This document shows, piece by piece, positions 30,208-41,640 of a stretch of DNA of 64,000 nucleotides (position 1 is the stretch's first letter; every line of letters begins with the position of its first letter). The position numbers were made by a program, and so were the translations under genes. Source of the stretch: Phymatolithon calcareum (taxonomy: Eukaryota; Rhodophyta; Florideophyceae; Hapalidiales); contig OZ345353.1 in the NCBI GenBank assembly GCA_977006965.1, forward strand, positions 4,670,478 through 4,734,477, read 5' to 3'. The notes beneath the pieces are model-generated. The model saw nothing but the letters and a program-made list of their open reading frames with translations, did no database searches and was not told the origin of the DNA.

Positions 30208-30450
30208 AAGTTTGTCAAGAGAATGTTCCTCACACCTGTCTGTTAAATTGGCTTTCGTCGCGAATTGCGACGCCAAATCTGTTTTTTGCGTTCTGCAGGA
30301 AATTCGCCGAGACTCTTGTTTCAAGCTGTCTTAATTGCTACTTGTTCGCCGTTGGAGCAGGTCTACAGCAAAATTTCTCATTCTCTTTGGAGATTGGTTC
30401 TATACTCAATTTGAATGTTCGCCCTTTTGTTTCACCTACCACGGGGGTGT

Positions 30451-31499
30451 AGAAGTTCGATGAGGACAATATGCGCAATTTTTGGGACCCATCGTCTTGA
30501 GAGGGCCCTTGCTTAGATCGATGACGGTGATGATGGAAGAGCTTCGTCCAATCCTGACCTTGTTTGTGTATATCTTGACACTATTCTGTGCCACGACTTC
30601 GCTGTGTTTGTGTGTCACAACGCGGGTCAATGACTTCGTCCAGGTCACAGAGCGGTCCAGTCGGCGGGGAAGCATCAATATTAGAGAAGATATTACACAG
30701 AAGCTTGGAGAATGCATTGTAGAGGGTAGATCCTGCGTTTGCTCTACAGGAAGGGTGCAATCGGGATGATGTCACTGAAGTTCCTCTCTGATCTCATGGA
30801 AATAATGCGCTGATTGAACGCACTGAGACGGTGAATGACCTTTCCAAAGTGGATTCAAGTTGGTAACCATGGTTCTTAGTCCGTATCTTAAAGTGTAGTT
30901 CGAAATAACAGCGAAGCAGAAATAACCTTATGAATTTCTTTTATATCCCTAAAAGCAAAATATTGCACTCGCTTGCCTTTTAAGTTCGCTTCACGCTTGG
31001 GCAGAAGTGTGTGTATCTTCTAGTGAGACTTTTACATTGACGTGATCTCAGCATGCAGCCCGGTAAAAGCAATTGGAAATTGTCCTGAGTGTCCAGGAAC
31101 TGAATGACGGGTTCAGCTCTCAAATGATACGACGGCAGATGCCGCACATCCGTACAACTTGGATAGGCAGAAACTCCAAGAATGTAGTGCCTTCGGGAAG
31201 ATATCTTTCTACTCTCTTCGTCAGAAACTTCGATGGGATGTAGGGACTTCGGCAAGGTGCGCTAATTCTGGTGGGTCAGAAACTCCGCAGGGATGTAGTG
31301 ACTTCGGCAGGAGTGGTCCAGTCCAATGATACGCAATGGATGGTTCCTCGGTAGTGCGAATGCGTTTCTGACTTTCGCCGAAAGAGTAAGTTTATCTTTC
31401 GATATCCTTGGGGTTTGGTTTGTGGTTGGTAAAGTTGGTGATGGTGGCTTCCTGTAGAATAGGGAATATGGAGTCTCTACGTCACTCCATCTACATATG
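30451..31499. other. No recognisable gene
   Basis: A 95-codon plus-strand ORF (30482-30769) has a hydrophobic stretch LTLFVYILTLFCATTSLCLC but no recognised family. An imperfect direct repeat of about 60 bp (GAAACTTCGATGGGATGTAG and GAAACTCCGCAGGGATGTAG) lies at 31.2-31.3 kb. Confidence 0.25.
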
Positions 31500-31730
31500 A
31501 CGGTTTAGCTGCATTCTCACAAGGTATGCGAAGTGTCAGCGCGCGGCACAGTGCCTTTCACATCGTCACTGATCTGCGTCAGTAGAATTCTTGTATCACA
31601 GTCGGTCGATATTGCTTGCAGATAACGGTACTTCCACTCGACTGTCGGTTTCCAACGGATTGAAAAACTCCCTATCAGTGGTTAGCGAGACAAAACGCTA
31701 AGGCGAGGAAACGGAGAACCAAAAGTTTGG
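31500..31730 (-). mobile_element. nLTR-B-associated remnant
   Basis: Homologous to 19.36-19.53 kb: TCTCACAAGGTATGCGAAGT (TCTCACAAGGTATCTGAAGT there) and CAGTGGTTAGCGAGACAA in the same order. Only the part upstream of the nLTR-B C-terminal domain remains, heavily diverged. Confidence 0.5.
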
Positions 31731-34040
31731 AAGGGCAGCCAGTCGAAAAATCATATGCTACTATTTTTATGGAAAAGGATTTGAAGACAACTTTTTCGAG
31801 CTCGGAAACGTGGTGTGGGGCATGAAATTTCTTCGAAATGGAGAGTGCAAATCCCTGGAGCGAAAATCTCTATTAGGAAATTCCATGACAAGGATATCTC
31901 CGAAACTCGAAAAGGTCGCCCATCGAATATTTGGAACTGGAGGCCAATACTACGGAACTGGAACTGGAACTGGGTTTAATTGAAGCTCTCGTTGTCAAAT
32001 TAGCACCTGAGAGACTTTTCAAAGCGCTATATGTTCTTGCTGACGTTTCTGTTTTTTTGGGCAAAGTTTTTGGATTGTGTCTATCGCGATGTCCAATCAC
32101 GTTTTTTCTTGTTTTGAAACCAGGCGCCTTGCCATGAGATTTTACATTTCCGATAAGCCAATACTACGGCTGCCATATATGAGGGAGGTATAGAGCAGTG
32201 CTTTAAAGGAAGCTCATCCGGCAAGAACGTCGGTTTCTTGCACTCTCAGGGTCGGCAAAGTAGTCGGCACTCGCTCTCGCCAATTGTGACTTCCTTGAGA
32301 TGCGATCCATTACTCGCTGCTATAAGCGCTGCCGTATAAACTATCGGATTCCCAACTTACTGGCTGGGGGTTGCAGAGTACACCACACGAATACCGACAC
32401 TATACTATCACTGTTAGGTCTAGCGGCCACCTCGATACGCACGTGCGAGTCAGTGACCCAACTTGGCGATCTCTCGGGCCTCCCTTCCTGTGATCTTCGG
32501 CCTATCACTGTCTGGTCCAACGGCTACCGCGATACGCACGTGCGAGTCAGTGACTGTCCTGTGATTATTTAGACTGTCGGGTCTGTCCGTTATAACGAGC
32601 TGACACTTGCGGGTGGCCATCCGATGTGGTCGCTCTATAGGATCTGCCCTAAGTCTTGTGCTGTCATTGTCTTTCTTAGCCTTCTTGTTTCTCCGTTTGC
32701 CGAGCTCGCATTGCAAGCCACAGTCTTGTTCAACAACAAGAGACATACACTGCAGTTTCAGATTGCCAGTGACATGGCACAGGTTCATCGAAACACAATT
32801 TTGCTTCCAGCCAAAGATGGCCACAGAATTGATCCTACTATGGCAGAGCACAGCAATTATGAAAGGCCAGAAAATAGTTACCGTCGTCGATCTAAAAGCG
32901 GCATAGAAAATAATCCCGAAGGTGAGCTTTCTGAATGAAGATAACTTGCGTTCAATGCTACACGTCGGGAAATGAAACTGAACGCGACAATGAGACAGCC
33001 CAACCGCTCTGACAGGATGAGATGCAAGCACGTCAAGAAAGCACTGGTCTCAACTGATCTGCACTATGGGAGAGTTGTCCTAGTAGTCGCTTCACGTGTA
33101 CGATATGCAGCAGACTCAAAACGCCGACCAAAGACGTCAACTTCCTCTCAGCAACCGGTGTAGAATTCCAATCCATGCTGAACGTTTCCTTCGAGCGTAC
33201 GGAAGCTAGAAGAATGGCTAGATGCGGTAGGAAATGAAGTGCGAGTAGAATGTCTGTTGTGATCAATATCACGGGTGAAGAAAAGGATTTTACCTGTGGA
33301 AACGTGAAATGCAGATTACTGCACAGAAAAGAACAACGGAAGAAAGGAGTTGAGGCAATTGATAATCCAGAATCATGAGAATTCGCAGAGAAAGGGACGA
33401 ATGACTTGTTCACTAATCACGACTGGCCTCTGGAATGAGATGCACTTAAGAGGAATAAGAGAAGGTCATCCGAATACAGAGAACTTACAATGACGTGCTA
33501 AAAGGTACTTCTGGCGAATTGTCGACTTCAAGATACGGAATTTTGAAAGGAGCAGAGTGTACGCGTTGTATAACCCTCTCACACTACATATCCATTTGTG
33601 GACAGATGTGGACCGAGTTGAACATCCTACTTTTTGAATATATTCCGCAGATTTTTCGTAAGAATGATTGTAAAATAGTCCATATCAGGTATCGGAAACC
33701 ACCTTTCGACTATTTCCTGCATTTAACGAGCATAAACACTATTCTCATTTCCTTTTCAAGCATTCTTAAGGTCCTAGTAATTATATGCGACCAGGTTGCA
33801 AAGCAAGAGTAAAGCACTTGTAGCCCAAAATGTTGCGTTTTGGTCAGGAAAGGAAGGTTTTAGTCCACGAAGCAACTGCCTGAAACCTTTTCCATTTCTC
33901 GCGTGTTGGGGAAGAGGAAAATGAACATGTCTAGGTATTGCGATGAGGAATGCTTACAGCATGAAATGAGATGCGTAGCCGAACAAGCGAGCCCTCTTCA
34001 TAGTCTAAACGAATAGGCATATGTAGAGACAAAAAGCGAT
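31731..34040. other. No recognisable gene; several moderate ORFs
   Basis: ORFs of 68-193 codons occur (for example 32450-33031 minus and 33495-33812 plus), but opposite-strand frames overlap and none shows a recognisable motif. Direct repeats of about 50 bp, CGCGATACGCACGTGCGAGT and CTCGATACGCACGTGCGAGT, lie at 32.44 and 32.53 kb. CTGGAACTGGAACTGG simple sequence at 31.93-31.98 kb makes one ORF look periodic. Confidence 0.25.
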
Positions 34041-34049
34041 ACTCTGCTT

Positions 34050-35639
34050 GTAGCTTCGCACGCGGTGCACAAAATCACTTCAAACCTTCTCGGCTCGGAC
34101 GCATGTCAGCGAAGAAGGATGAGAAATAATCCCCGAAGTATTGCAATGGGTGAGAACCATAAATTTATTTTGCTGTGTCCGATAAGCCTCAATTAATGCA
34201 ATTCGAGGGGGTTAACAGTTTAGGATATGAGCGTGGACTCATCACGTATGCTGTATGACGCATTACAGCATTGTTGTACACATATCAAGTTGTTTGAATG
34301 TCCTAACGCCGCTTCAATGAACTCATTCACGAATGAGTAGATGCTCCTTGTAGTCCAATGTCATATTGCTGTTCTTATCGCAAGCCGTAGCTCGATTGCA
34401 CTATATGTTTCAATTCAAGAAAGTGGGCAAAGCAAAACTGATCTATTGGGGAGCGAAGACCATTCCGTAAAAGTGAAATTGGTGCCACCCCTGCTCCTTA
34501 GTCTCCATCAAATTTCTTGAATGTGGGGTGATTTTAGGCCATTCACCCGTTCCCGAGTCTCTACTTAGCAATTCGAAGTGGGGCTTAGTCGCGAGAAAAG
34601 TAGCGCCTTCATGCAACTACCGTCGTGCTGTCTTTGGACATAGCATAAAGAGACAGTACTCATCAAGCGCCACAGTAGACATGACAAGGAAGGATCTATC
34701 CACAGAAAAATGGATCAGGCTTTTAAAAGCAATCATCCGGCTAGTATACGAGTACGTCCACATATAACACAGGAAAAAACCAAGTATTGAGAGAGAAGTG
34801 AAAGTTCGATTGATATCCCAATGATTCTGTTTGGAAAGTGGACAGGGCGGCACCGGAGAAGATGAATGAAGCAATGTCGAATAGAGCAATGGAAGTTCCG
34901 CCGATAGCACCTACTCTCAAAGAGAGCACGAAGAATTCAGAGGTTTTGGCAGAGACAATCGAGGCTGAGGCAGATATGGTCTTCCGCGCCAAGCACCGAG
35001 GATGACAGAAAGCAGGCACAGAATTCTCTGCGCAAGATTTATTGTAGGTCCCTTTCAAAAATTCCGCCGATTTTGATAAAAGAAATCGGCAGTCAAGGAT
35101 CGTGGGCATTTAAAACATTCAACAGCATCCTGAGAAAGCCCACAATAACCCTCACAAAGGAGAAAATGTGTGAAAGCGATGCAGGCTTCGAGACTGCCTG
35201 CTTTTGACAGACTTTAATAATATCTGCGGTTTTGTTGGAAACATAAAACTTAAATTATGACCACTTAGCTTTTCTTTAACACAGCCAAACCGTCTACCTC
35301 CCCAGAGACGCCGAGCTGTGTCGCGCTTCTCCTTACTTACTACACTTTCCGGACACCGTCCTGTATCTCTTAGGAACCTCCTCCCGCACAAGCACCGCTT
35401 GCCGAAGAACCGGATTGTCGTAGTTATAGACGTGCAATAGCTTGACCACTACTACAAAAGACTATTAAGGGTGGTCAACAAAAAAGCGGGCTGCAAAACT
35501 CCAAAACCTCTCCTGTCAAGCTTCCGCAGAGAAAGAAATTTCGCTCGAGTCCTCATGGGAAACGGACAGTGGTGTACAAAAGAGTTCCTTACGCTGTTCG
35601 CTGCCTTACGCGCGATTCGGACTGAAGCGGCCCTTTGGA
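34050..35639 (-). repeat. Paralogous 3' block (includes repeat X), copy 2
   Basis: Inverted relative to copy 1 (11.25-16.1 kb) and contiguous here. Reading on the minus strand after NB-ARC 2: CCAAAGGGCCGCTTCAGTCC, the short frame VYNYDNPVLRQAVLVREEV ending GKCSK, then the X segment with frames conserved on both strands, then the flank and 3' end of a Tra1/TRRAP-like gene (34.05-34.15 kb). It preserves what was probably the ancestral junctions, since copy 1 has extra segments at 11.56-12.60 and 13.47-15.65 kb. Confidence 0.6.
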
Positions 35640-37532
35640 TCATAAAAATAATTTTAATTTTCCGTTTTTGTACGAAAATGAGAGCCGCCTACTGTACTTG
35701 TCGTCGAGGACGGACCGCCACGACATCAGTGCGTGCGCCAGCAGTGCATGCTCGAAGGAATCGCCTTTCTCATTCGACAATTGTTGCGTATATCCACTGA
35801 GCCCATGCCACGAGGAACTTGTCTTCTTCGCCTCCGCCTGTCGCTTACAAAAGTCTAGCTGCAAATCATGAAGCATGATACTGCCTTCGTTTCCAACAAA
35901 ACGAAGCTTGCATAGACTCATCTTGTTGAGGAGCCGTGCAATTTCCAATCCAAAATCGTTGTCGACCTGCCAAATGCAACTCAGAACAGAAACTGGGACC
36001 TGGGCCTGGTGTCTCAGCACGCAAAGCCTGGTGTATAGATCATCCATCGTAGACTCAAGCTCCACATCATTTCTTGACTTCAGTTGCACGAATTCAGCTT
36101 CTAGGATTGCCAGACTGAGGATGATTCCGGAGTTCAAGCTCGATCCTCCCGGGTTTTGCATTTCTCCAACTTCGGTTCTCTTTCTCTCCAGCTGCACAGC
36201 GTATGCGTCGCATGCACCTTCGAAAGTCCTTTGATCTTCTGCCAATAAAGCCACTGTGCTTCCACACACTGCCAAAGCGATAGGCAGTCCTGCACAAATC
36301 GTAAGGATCCTCGCGATACTCCTTGTCATGTCACCCGTCGGCTCTTGAGGCGCTTTGTTCGTCGCATGCATCATGAATATGCTGACAGACACGGCTCCGA
36401 GTGGTTCCCTAGCAGAAAAGTCAACCTTGCGTCCAGCAGCGTTTGCAATAGCTCTACTTCGGGTGGTAGTGGCCATGCGACTCTGTGGGCAGGACCTTAA
36501 GATTTGACGAAGATCGTGCAAGAACCCGGTCTCGCTTTTTGTTGTAAGCCACAGATCGTCGACAAGAAAGAGGCAGATTTTGCCTCTGAACCACGCTACC
36601 GCATAATCCACAGCATCTTGAAGCAACGAGGAGCGTTCCACTGCGGAGACGGATGTCGATGCCCATGTTAACCGCATGATTTTAGCAATGGCATCTATTG
36701 CCGTCGACAAAGAGGCACCTTGACCAAGGGCAAAGTAAAGGATTCCATCTTGGAAACGTGCCTGAATATCTTTATCGAACGATAGCGCTTGCAGCGCTAT
36801 CGTTTTGCCGACTCCTGCCATCCCAACAACGCCATGAGCACTGGTAATAGTTCCTGCCGCCGCAGTGACGGTGGATGTTGAATCTGCAGCAAGAATGGAT
36901 GCCTTCAGCATCGCCTCCGGTGTGCAGGGGTTTCCCTGCGCATCTTTTGCGTTGAAGTTGAGGTGAGTACCATCGGGAAGTCCCGGTGTACTTGCCGCCG
37001 CGCGATACACTTCAACGTTGCCGGGGATTAGCAAGCTATCGAGCTTTGGTTCGACGACGTCTTGAGCTATAAGAACTGTTGTGAGCGTTGAAATCAAGGT
37101 CGAGAGCAGTAGAGACGCTTCTTGTAATGGGACTTGGAGTCCGTTCATCGCCTTCCTTATGGCGTTGGCGCGGAATGTTTGACGCATAATGGACTCGGCC
37201 TTAGCACTTGAGCTACTGCCGGCCCCTGTGAACGAGTTCGAGCAAGTTTTCTCCACGTTTGCGTTCGAGCGTTCGAGCGTGCCGTGAACAGACTCCATAG
37301 TGGCCTTTACGTGGGCAGCAACTTTATCAGGGGTTGTACCGGGGCACTTTCGCAGCAATTCCTCCACTGTCTCGACCTGCACCGTTAGACATTCGAGTTT
37401 TCCGGTGAGGATTCGATACGTTTCCGGGTTTTCGAAGAAGATGAAGATGCGGTTCTTGAGGCTCATAATGATAGTGCGAGCTTGACTAATGACGACGAGT
37501 GTCAACCGGGCGGTCGCCATGGCAGCCGCCAT
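35640..37532 (-). CDS. NB-ARC-type STAND NTPase, copy 2 (intact, 630 aa)
   Basis: The best-preserved gene in the window, open from ATG at 37532 to TGA. Residues 1-150 form a helical region. An Apaf-1/R-protein-like nucleotide-binding domain follows: P-loop GMAGVGKT (238-244), kinase-2 ICLFLVDDLW (319-328), RNBS-B-like SRMATTTRS (351-359), GLPIAL (415-420), and the winged-helix MLHDLQLDF (553-561). No leucine-rich, WD40 or TPR repeats follow; the protein ends soon after LLAHALMSWRS. STAND proteins exchange ADP for ATP and oligomerise on sensing a ligand. A defence or self/non-self role is inference. Whether 35640 is the natural end or the copy lost a repeat domain cannot be settled here. Confidence 0.85.
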   Translation of the reverse strand: MAAAMATARLTLVVISQARTIIMSLKNRIFIFFENPETYRILTGKLECLTVQVETVEELLRKCPGTTPDKVAAHVKATMESVHGTLERSNANVEKTCSNSFTGAGSSSSAKAESIMRQTFRANAIRKAMNGLQVPLQEASLLLSTLISTLTTVLIAQDVVEPKLDSLLIPGNVEVYRAAASTPGLPDGTHLNFNAKDAQGNPCTPEAMLKASILAADSTSTVTAAAGTITSAHGVVGMAGVGKTIALQALSFDKDIQARFQDGILYFALGQGASLSTAIDAIAKIMRLTWASTSVSAVERSSLLQDAVDYAVAWFRGKICLFLVDDLWLTTKSETGFLHDLRQILRSCPQSRMATTTRSRAIANAAGRKVDFSAREPLGAVSVSIFMMHATNKAPQEPTGDMTRSIARILTICAGLPIALAVCGSTVALLAEDQRTFEGACDAYAVQLERKRTEVGEMQNPGGSSLNSGIILSLAILEAEFVQLKSRNDVELESTMDDLYTRLCVLRHQAQVPVSVLSCIWQVDNDFGLEIARLLNKMSLCKLRFVGNEGSIMLHDLQLDFCKRQAEAKKTSSSWHGLSGYTQQLSNEKGDSFEHALLAHALMSWRSVLDDKYSRRLSFSYKNGKLKLFL

Positions 37533-38400
37533 GTTGAAGTGGATTAGACTGCTGGGTGAAGCTGATGCCGACGAAGTGATGGTGCAGGAAGAGGTCGACG
37601 ACTACGTTGTGAACGGTGAGACAAAGCTTGACTACGCGTTTGCTGCGGGGGTGCTGTTGTGCGAAATTCATGCTATTTCATACTGTCCAGTGCGCGATGG
37701 CATGTAAAATGAAACATTATTGAAACGCTCTGCTTCTGCGCATTTGTGCACTGTATGTGAAACAGGTCACCTGCTTCAGCTCGGACCGCTTGATCGAGCT
37801 TATTTATTGCACCGAATCTTTGAATAACTTTGTCATTTCTACCATAATTCGTGTCCGTTCGCTGATAAAGTTATAGTACTGGCGAAAATTCGGCAGGAGA
37901 AGTTTAAAGAACTCTAACAGTCGAACATTCGAGGCAACTAAGCTCGTTGAAGCTGTCTATGAAGACATTTTGAGAAACAAATAGAACGTACACCAGTACT
38001 GTAGTGCAATACAGCACTGCACAGCAGTTTCAATTCGAACTGCATCAAAACGTTTTTGAGCCAGACAACAAATTTTACGGAGGAACATTTTCCTTTTACT
38101 GTATGCGAAAAATTGCATGCTCCCTGCACGTGGGTTAACGTTGGAATAAACTACTTTTTGAAATATGTATGTCATCATTACAATCTATGATACTGTATGC
38201 ACTGTGTGCGAGAACGAAAAGGGCGGGGGTTGTCCACTCCCTTAACGCTCTGCATCCTGCCACTCTGGCAGTATCGACTCCCAGCTTGATGCAAACTGTA
38301 ATATTGCCAACACTTTTTTATTCTTTAATCAGTTATGAGTTTCCGCTATTTGTTTGAATTATTTTCTTTCGTCATGGCTAAACGTGCAAGGATCCACTTT
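37533..38400. other. No recognisable gene upstream of NB-ARC 2
   Basis: A 72-codon frame (37489-37707 plus) overlaps the NB-ARC start divergently and has no support. The region contains CAGTACTGTAGTGCAATACA at about 37.99 kb and ATGATACTGTATGCACTG near 38.19 kb, part of the TACTGTA motif noted elsewhere. Confidence 0.25.
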
Positions 38401-39945
38401 TGTATTGTCCTGAGGGTAATGCTGTGCACCTCCAAACGGCACAACGCCCTCTCTTATGATAAGATGCTCTAATTTTTTCCGCCTGATCCGAATTACGCGT
38501 CGCCCTCTGTCGCCGCCAGCCTGCAAGCGGAGGCTACCGCCCCACAAATGTCTGCGGGCACCATTCGTCATGTTGACGGTCCCCAGCGGCGAATTGCCTT
38601 CTATTTCGTCAACATAGGCATTCGCCGTCCGCCATGCCCTATAGTCCGGCAAACGTCGGGCTCCACAGAACGCTCCGCGTTCGCGGCGATGAAGTCTGCC
38701 TGGCGCTTCGCGCTCTTTCTCCTTTTCCTCCCTCGGCTGGTTCCACAAATCCGACCACCGTTATTCCTTCAACTGCAGCCGCGCCGCCTACTGCGGTCGC
38801 GGCGAATTCAACGCCCTGCACAAGTTCCGCCGCTGCTCGAACTTCCTGCACGTTCACCGCAAGCCGATCTCGGTCCAAGCGTCTGCCGGTCGCCGTCGTG
38901 GCGTGGTGACCACTCGTTTGCGCGACCGTACTTCCCGGTCCGCGTGTGTCGGCAGGAGGTTCCGTGCATTCGACAAACGCTCACTCGTCAACTGCGAGAC
39001 GATGCGGAAAATGTATTGAAGGACGTGCTGCGCGTGCGCGGGAGGGGCAACGCGCTGAATCATGAGACGCACTTCTCGCGAGACGGCGCATACGTTCGGA
39101 CGGTGGATAAATGTTCGTAGGAGGCGACGCGCGCGGAGTTGCTGCGTTTTATGGCGCTCGGGGGACTGTGGATGTGCGTTCGCAGTTCGGCAACCGGCTC
39201 AACTGCAAGGTGGCATCCTATTTGGCCGCCAATGCGCGCATGTGGCGCCTGCTCGCGCCGTCGCGGGAGCGCAGAGCGCGCAGGACGCGGGACGCGGGTA
39301 CAGTATCTGCGGATGATGAAGGTTCATTTCGAGCGTGTGATGGGCACAAAGCCAAAGTTGCGCACGAAGCGCAAGTCGCACATTCGTAACCTGCGCTTGT
39401 GGTTGGGGGAATCAAGATGGATGCGGGTCGTGCAGGACGATGCAGTGCAGGTAAGGTTCTACCGTGCGGAGTTCCGCGAGGTGTGGAGGGAGTTGCGAGG
39501 GGACAGAGGAAGGTGGATGAAGTTAAGAGGAAAAATGCGGGCAAGGGGGTGGAGAGAAGTTACCACCGCGAAAGACTGGCGGAGGAGAAGAAGAGGTTCG
39601 TGGACATGGTACGAAGCTTGGCGAAGCGGGTTGTTGCGTGGCAGGAAAAGACTTGCAAGCAGAATGTACTACGGAAGGAGTAAAGGAGTAGATTTTGACG
39701 AGTGCTGTTCTCGTGGCTACCTGATGGAGGACGGGTTCTGTGGACCGAAAGTCGAGAAGCTACGCGGAGACGAGAGCCGACGAGTGTGGTGAACGCACAG
39801 CTGCAGAGCGAAGTTTCGTTGGCATGTATCGTTTTGCTAGCCCTCGTTGAGTATCTCGCTGCACCTGTTTCTCTGCCTCAAGACTTGTCGCATGAACGGG
39901 AGATGTGCACGAGGTTAATTTTGACGCAAGAACAGTAGGTTGGTT
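38400..39945 (+). pseudogene. GC-rich island with protein-like frames, probably a decayed gene
   Basis: Base composition rises sharply. Protein-like stretches occur in alternating frames on the plus strand: AENVLKDVLRVRGRGNALNH, VDVRSQFGNRLNCKVASYLA, HRERLAEEKKRFVDMVRSLA, KRVVAWQEKTCKQN, and VLLALVEYLAAPVSLPQDL. The last is paralogous to the minus strand at 7.2-7.3 kb. Frame changes every 100-300 bp suggest a frameshifted pseudogene or unrecognised introns. I cannot name the family. The final segment near 42.0 kb (RLLRWQGRTAFCRWREVY) is somewhat similar to KRVVAWQEKT. Confidence 0.35.
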
Positions 39946-39976
39946 TGTTGTCTTGGTTTGATAGACACTTGGGCAA

Positions 39977-40330
39977 CTATGAAAACACAGCCAAAAGCCG
40001 CCGCACACACGCATAAAGTACGAGAAACTCCACAAACTCACTGCGCCAAATAAACCATCCGGAGCTCTTCGCCGTTGAGAACACTATAGTACGAAGCATT
40101 GGGTTGTGTAATACGAGCGACTCATTCCTCCCAGTCGCAGTAAATTCCTCCTCATTTCGGACGCTCCACGCGCGCCGACGCGGGCGTAGAATCGACAAAC
40201 ATTCGTCCAGCTCTGTTCACCCGCACGTGTCCCTTCAATGAAGGAACACGAGCCGATGAACACCGCGTGAAAGATGTTGTTGCGTGTTTGTGGTTTACAG
40301 ATGGGCGCGATGTGGAGGGCAAAGCGGTGC
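39977..40330 (-). pseudogene. GT14-family glycosyltransferase fragment, copy 2
   Basis: Minus-strand ATGRNESLVLHNPMLRTIVF then STAKSSGWFIWRSEFVEFLV and LYACVRRLLAVF align with the GT14 pseudogene at 6.2 kb (ATGRNESLILRNPTF, AKSSGLFIWRREFVE). Upstream is EQSWTNVCRFYARVGARGA in a shifted frame. Only the C-terminal third survives. The conserved SGxDYP core is absent. Confidence 0.65.
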
Positions 40331-41640
40331 GGAAGCTTGTTGCCAATGATTGCTGCATGGTATTGTTACAATTTTGAGGAGAAACAACGAACGAACGAAC
40401 GATGCTGGGCGTTGTGAAGCCGAATGTCGAACATGCGCACGGTGCGGGTGTGGAAATTTAAAGAACAGAAATACTGTACGTCTTTTACAAGGGCTGGGAT
40501 TGTGAATAGGTGAGAAGCGCAGAAAATGAAACATAAAAATTTAATGCAATGGGAGAATGCTGCACGTGTCGTCACGGAAGGCGAGAAAAGGGGCGATGTC
40601 GGACATGGCGGCTACCACCCCACCAGAGATTAGCTATGAAACTGGCTTGGCTTGGACGCAGATTTCGCATGGACGGCAACCGCATGGTGTGCCAAGTTCT
40701 AATCCAGTGTGTCACTCCAACACCAGAATCACTCTTCGGCAACGTGCCCTTTAATACCACAGAAAGATAGAATAGAATGGACGAAATTTTGACCTTGAAA
40801 CTTTGCTAACCTCACTTTAGGCGAATGCGGAGTACAGTACAATTAGCACCATACGCGAAGGAGCATCTTAGCTTACATTATTTTGTCCAATCTACTGTAT
40901 GAAACACAGAGAAAGATTCCATTGTACTGTACAGTCAGGGGTCCTATCCAGTATACTGGACTTGCAGTATACTGCAATCTACTTGTACTGGAGTGGGACT
41001 GCAAAAAACCCGCCTACTTGCAATACGAATTGCAAAATGTTTGACTGTGTTGAGCGGACACAATGTAGTGCATGTCATGCACTAATTTATACTGTACCAT
41101 CTCGGTACGTATTATGCCGAATCCATCATAGTCACAAACGTAGAGCACCAATTCAAGTGTTTACAGTACTGACGTGGCGTTCAGTCCACGTGTGGATACA
41201 GCGCTGCGTGACGTGGCCCATGTCATAAATGCAGGCTATCAACTTGCAATACAACTTGCAGACAATCGCCGGGACTGCTACTTGCAATCAATAAAAATCT
41301 ACTTGCTACTGTACAGTACAGTAGAGCCCCATGAGGATTTGAGAAGTGCCGAAGAAACTTGCACAATCGGTCGCACTCGTCCACGTCCCACCATGCACTC
41401 GGATGCATCCCTGATGCGCATTACTGTTCTGTACTGTACCGCCCGCCAATTTAACTCCGAACGTCTGCATCTATCTTTCTGAGCGCTCGATCCGTGCGGT
41501 GCAAAGGCGGCCTGATATGTCGGCCTTTTGCTGGCATCGCATTGCGCATTACGACCGAGGTGTCAGCCCATAAGCCGTATGTCTCTCAAACCGTTTAAAT
41601 CTGCAACTCGAATAGCCATTACGTCGATTCGGTTGTCGCA
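40331..41640. other. No recognisable gene; TACTGTAC-rich stretch
   Basis: Short ORFs only. The palindromic octamer TACTGTAC or its overlap GTACAGTAC recurs (about 40.83, 40.92, 41.09, 41.31 and 41.43 kb), together with ACTTGCAAT-type words. No stable coding frame was found. Confidence 0.35.

Larger units (their letters stand above)
27790..30450 (+). pseudogene. Tra1/TRRAP-like PIKK-family pseudogene, copy 2
   Basis: Duplicate of copy 1 in the other orientation, covering the same C-terminal part. Readable segments: KDLIPRALESNRAN, PPRTPLELGDVFMARLVKTH, IKSQQEEQLLHLINALLHLY, SLRSALEDVSPLCLG, GKNGKEYRFILETSANAT, and near the end NLFFAFCRKFAETLVSSCLN and SLEIGSILNLNVRPFV. The last two correspond to the PIKK N-lobe/C-lobe junction and the DTGKLNV-type strand of TRRAP. 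It is interrupted by an S1 (28114-28285), an S3 (29600-29749) and an S2-containing segment (30046-30207), and carries stops. In copy 1 the S1 and S3 sites are empty. Confidence 0.65.
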
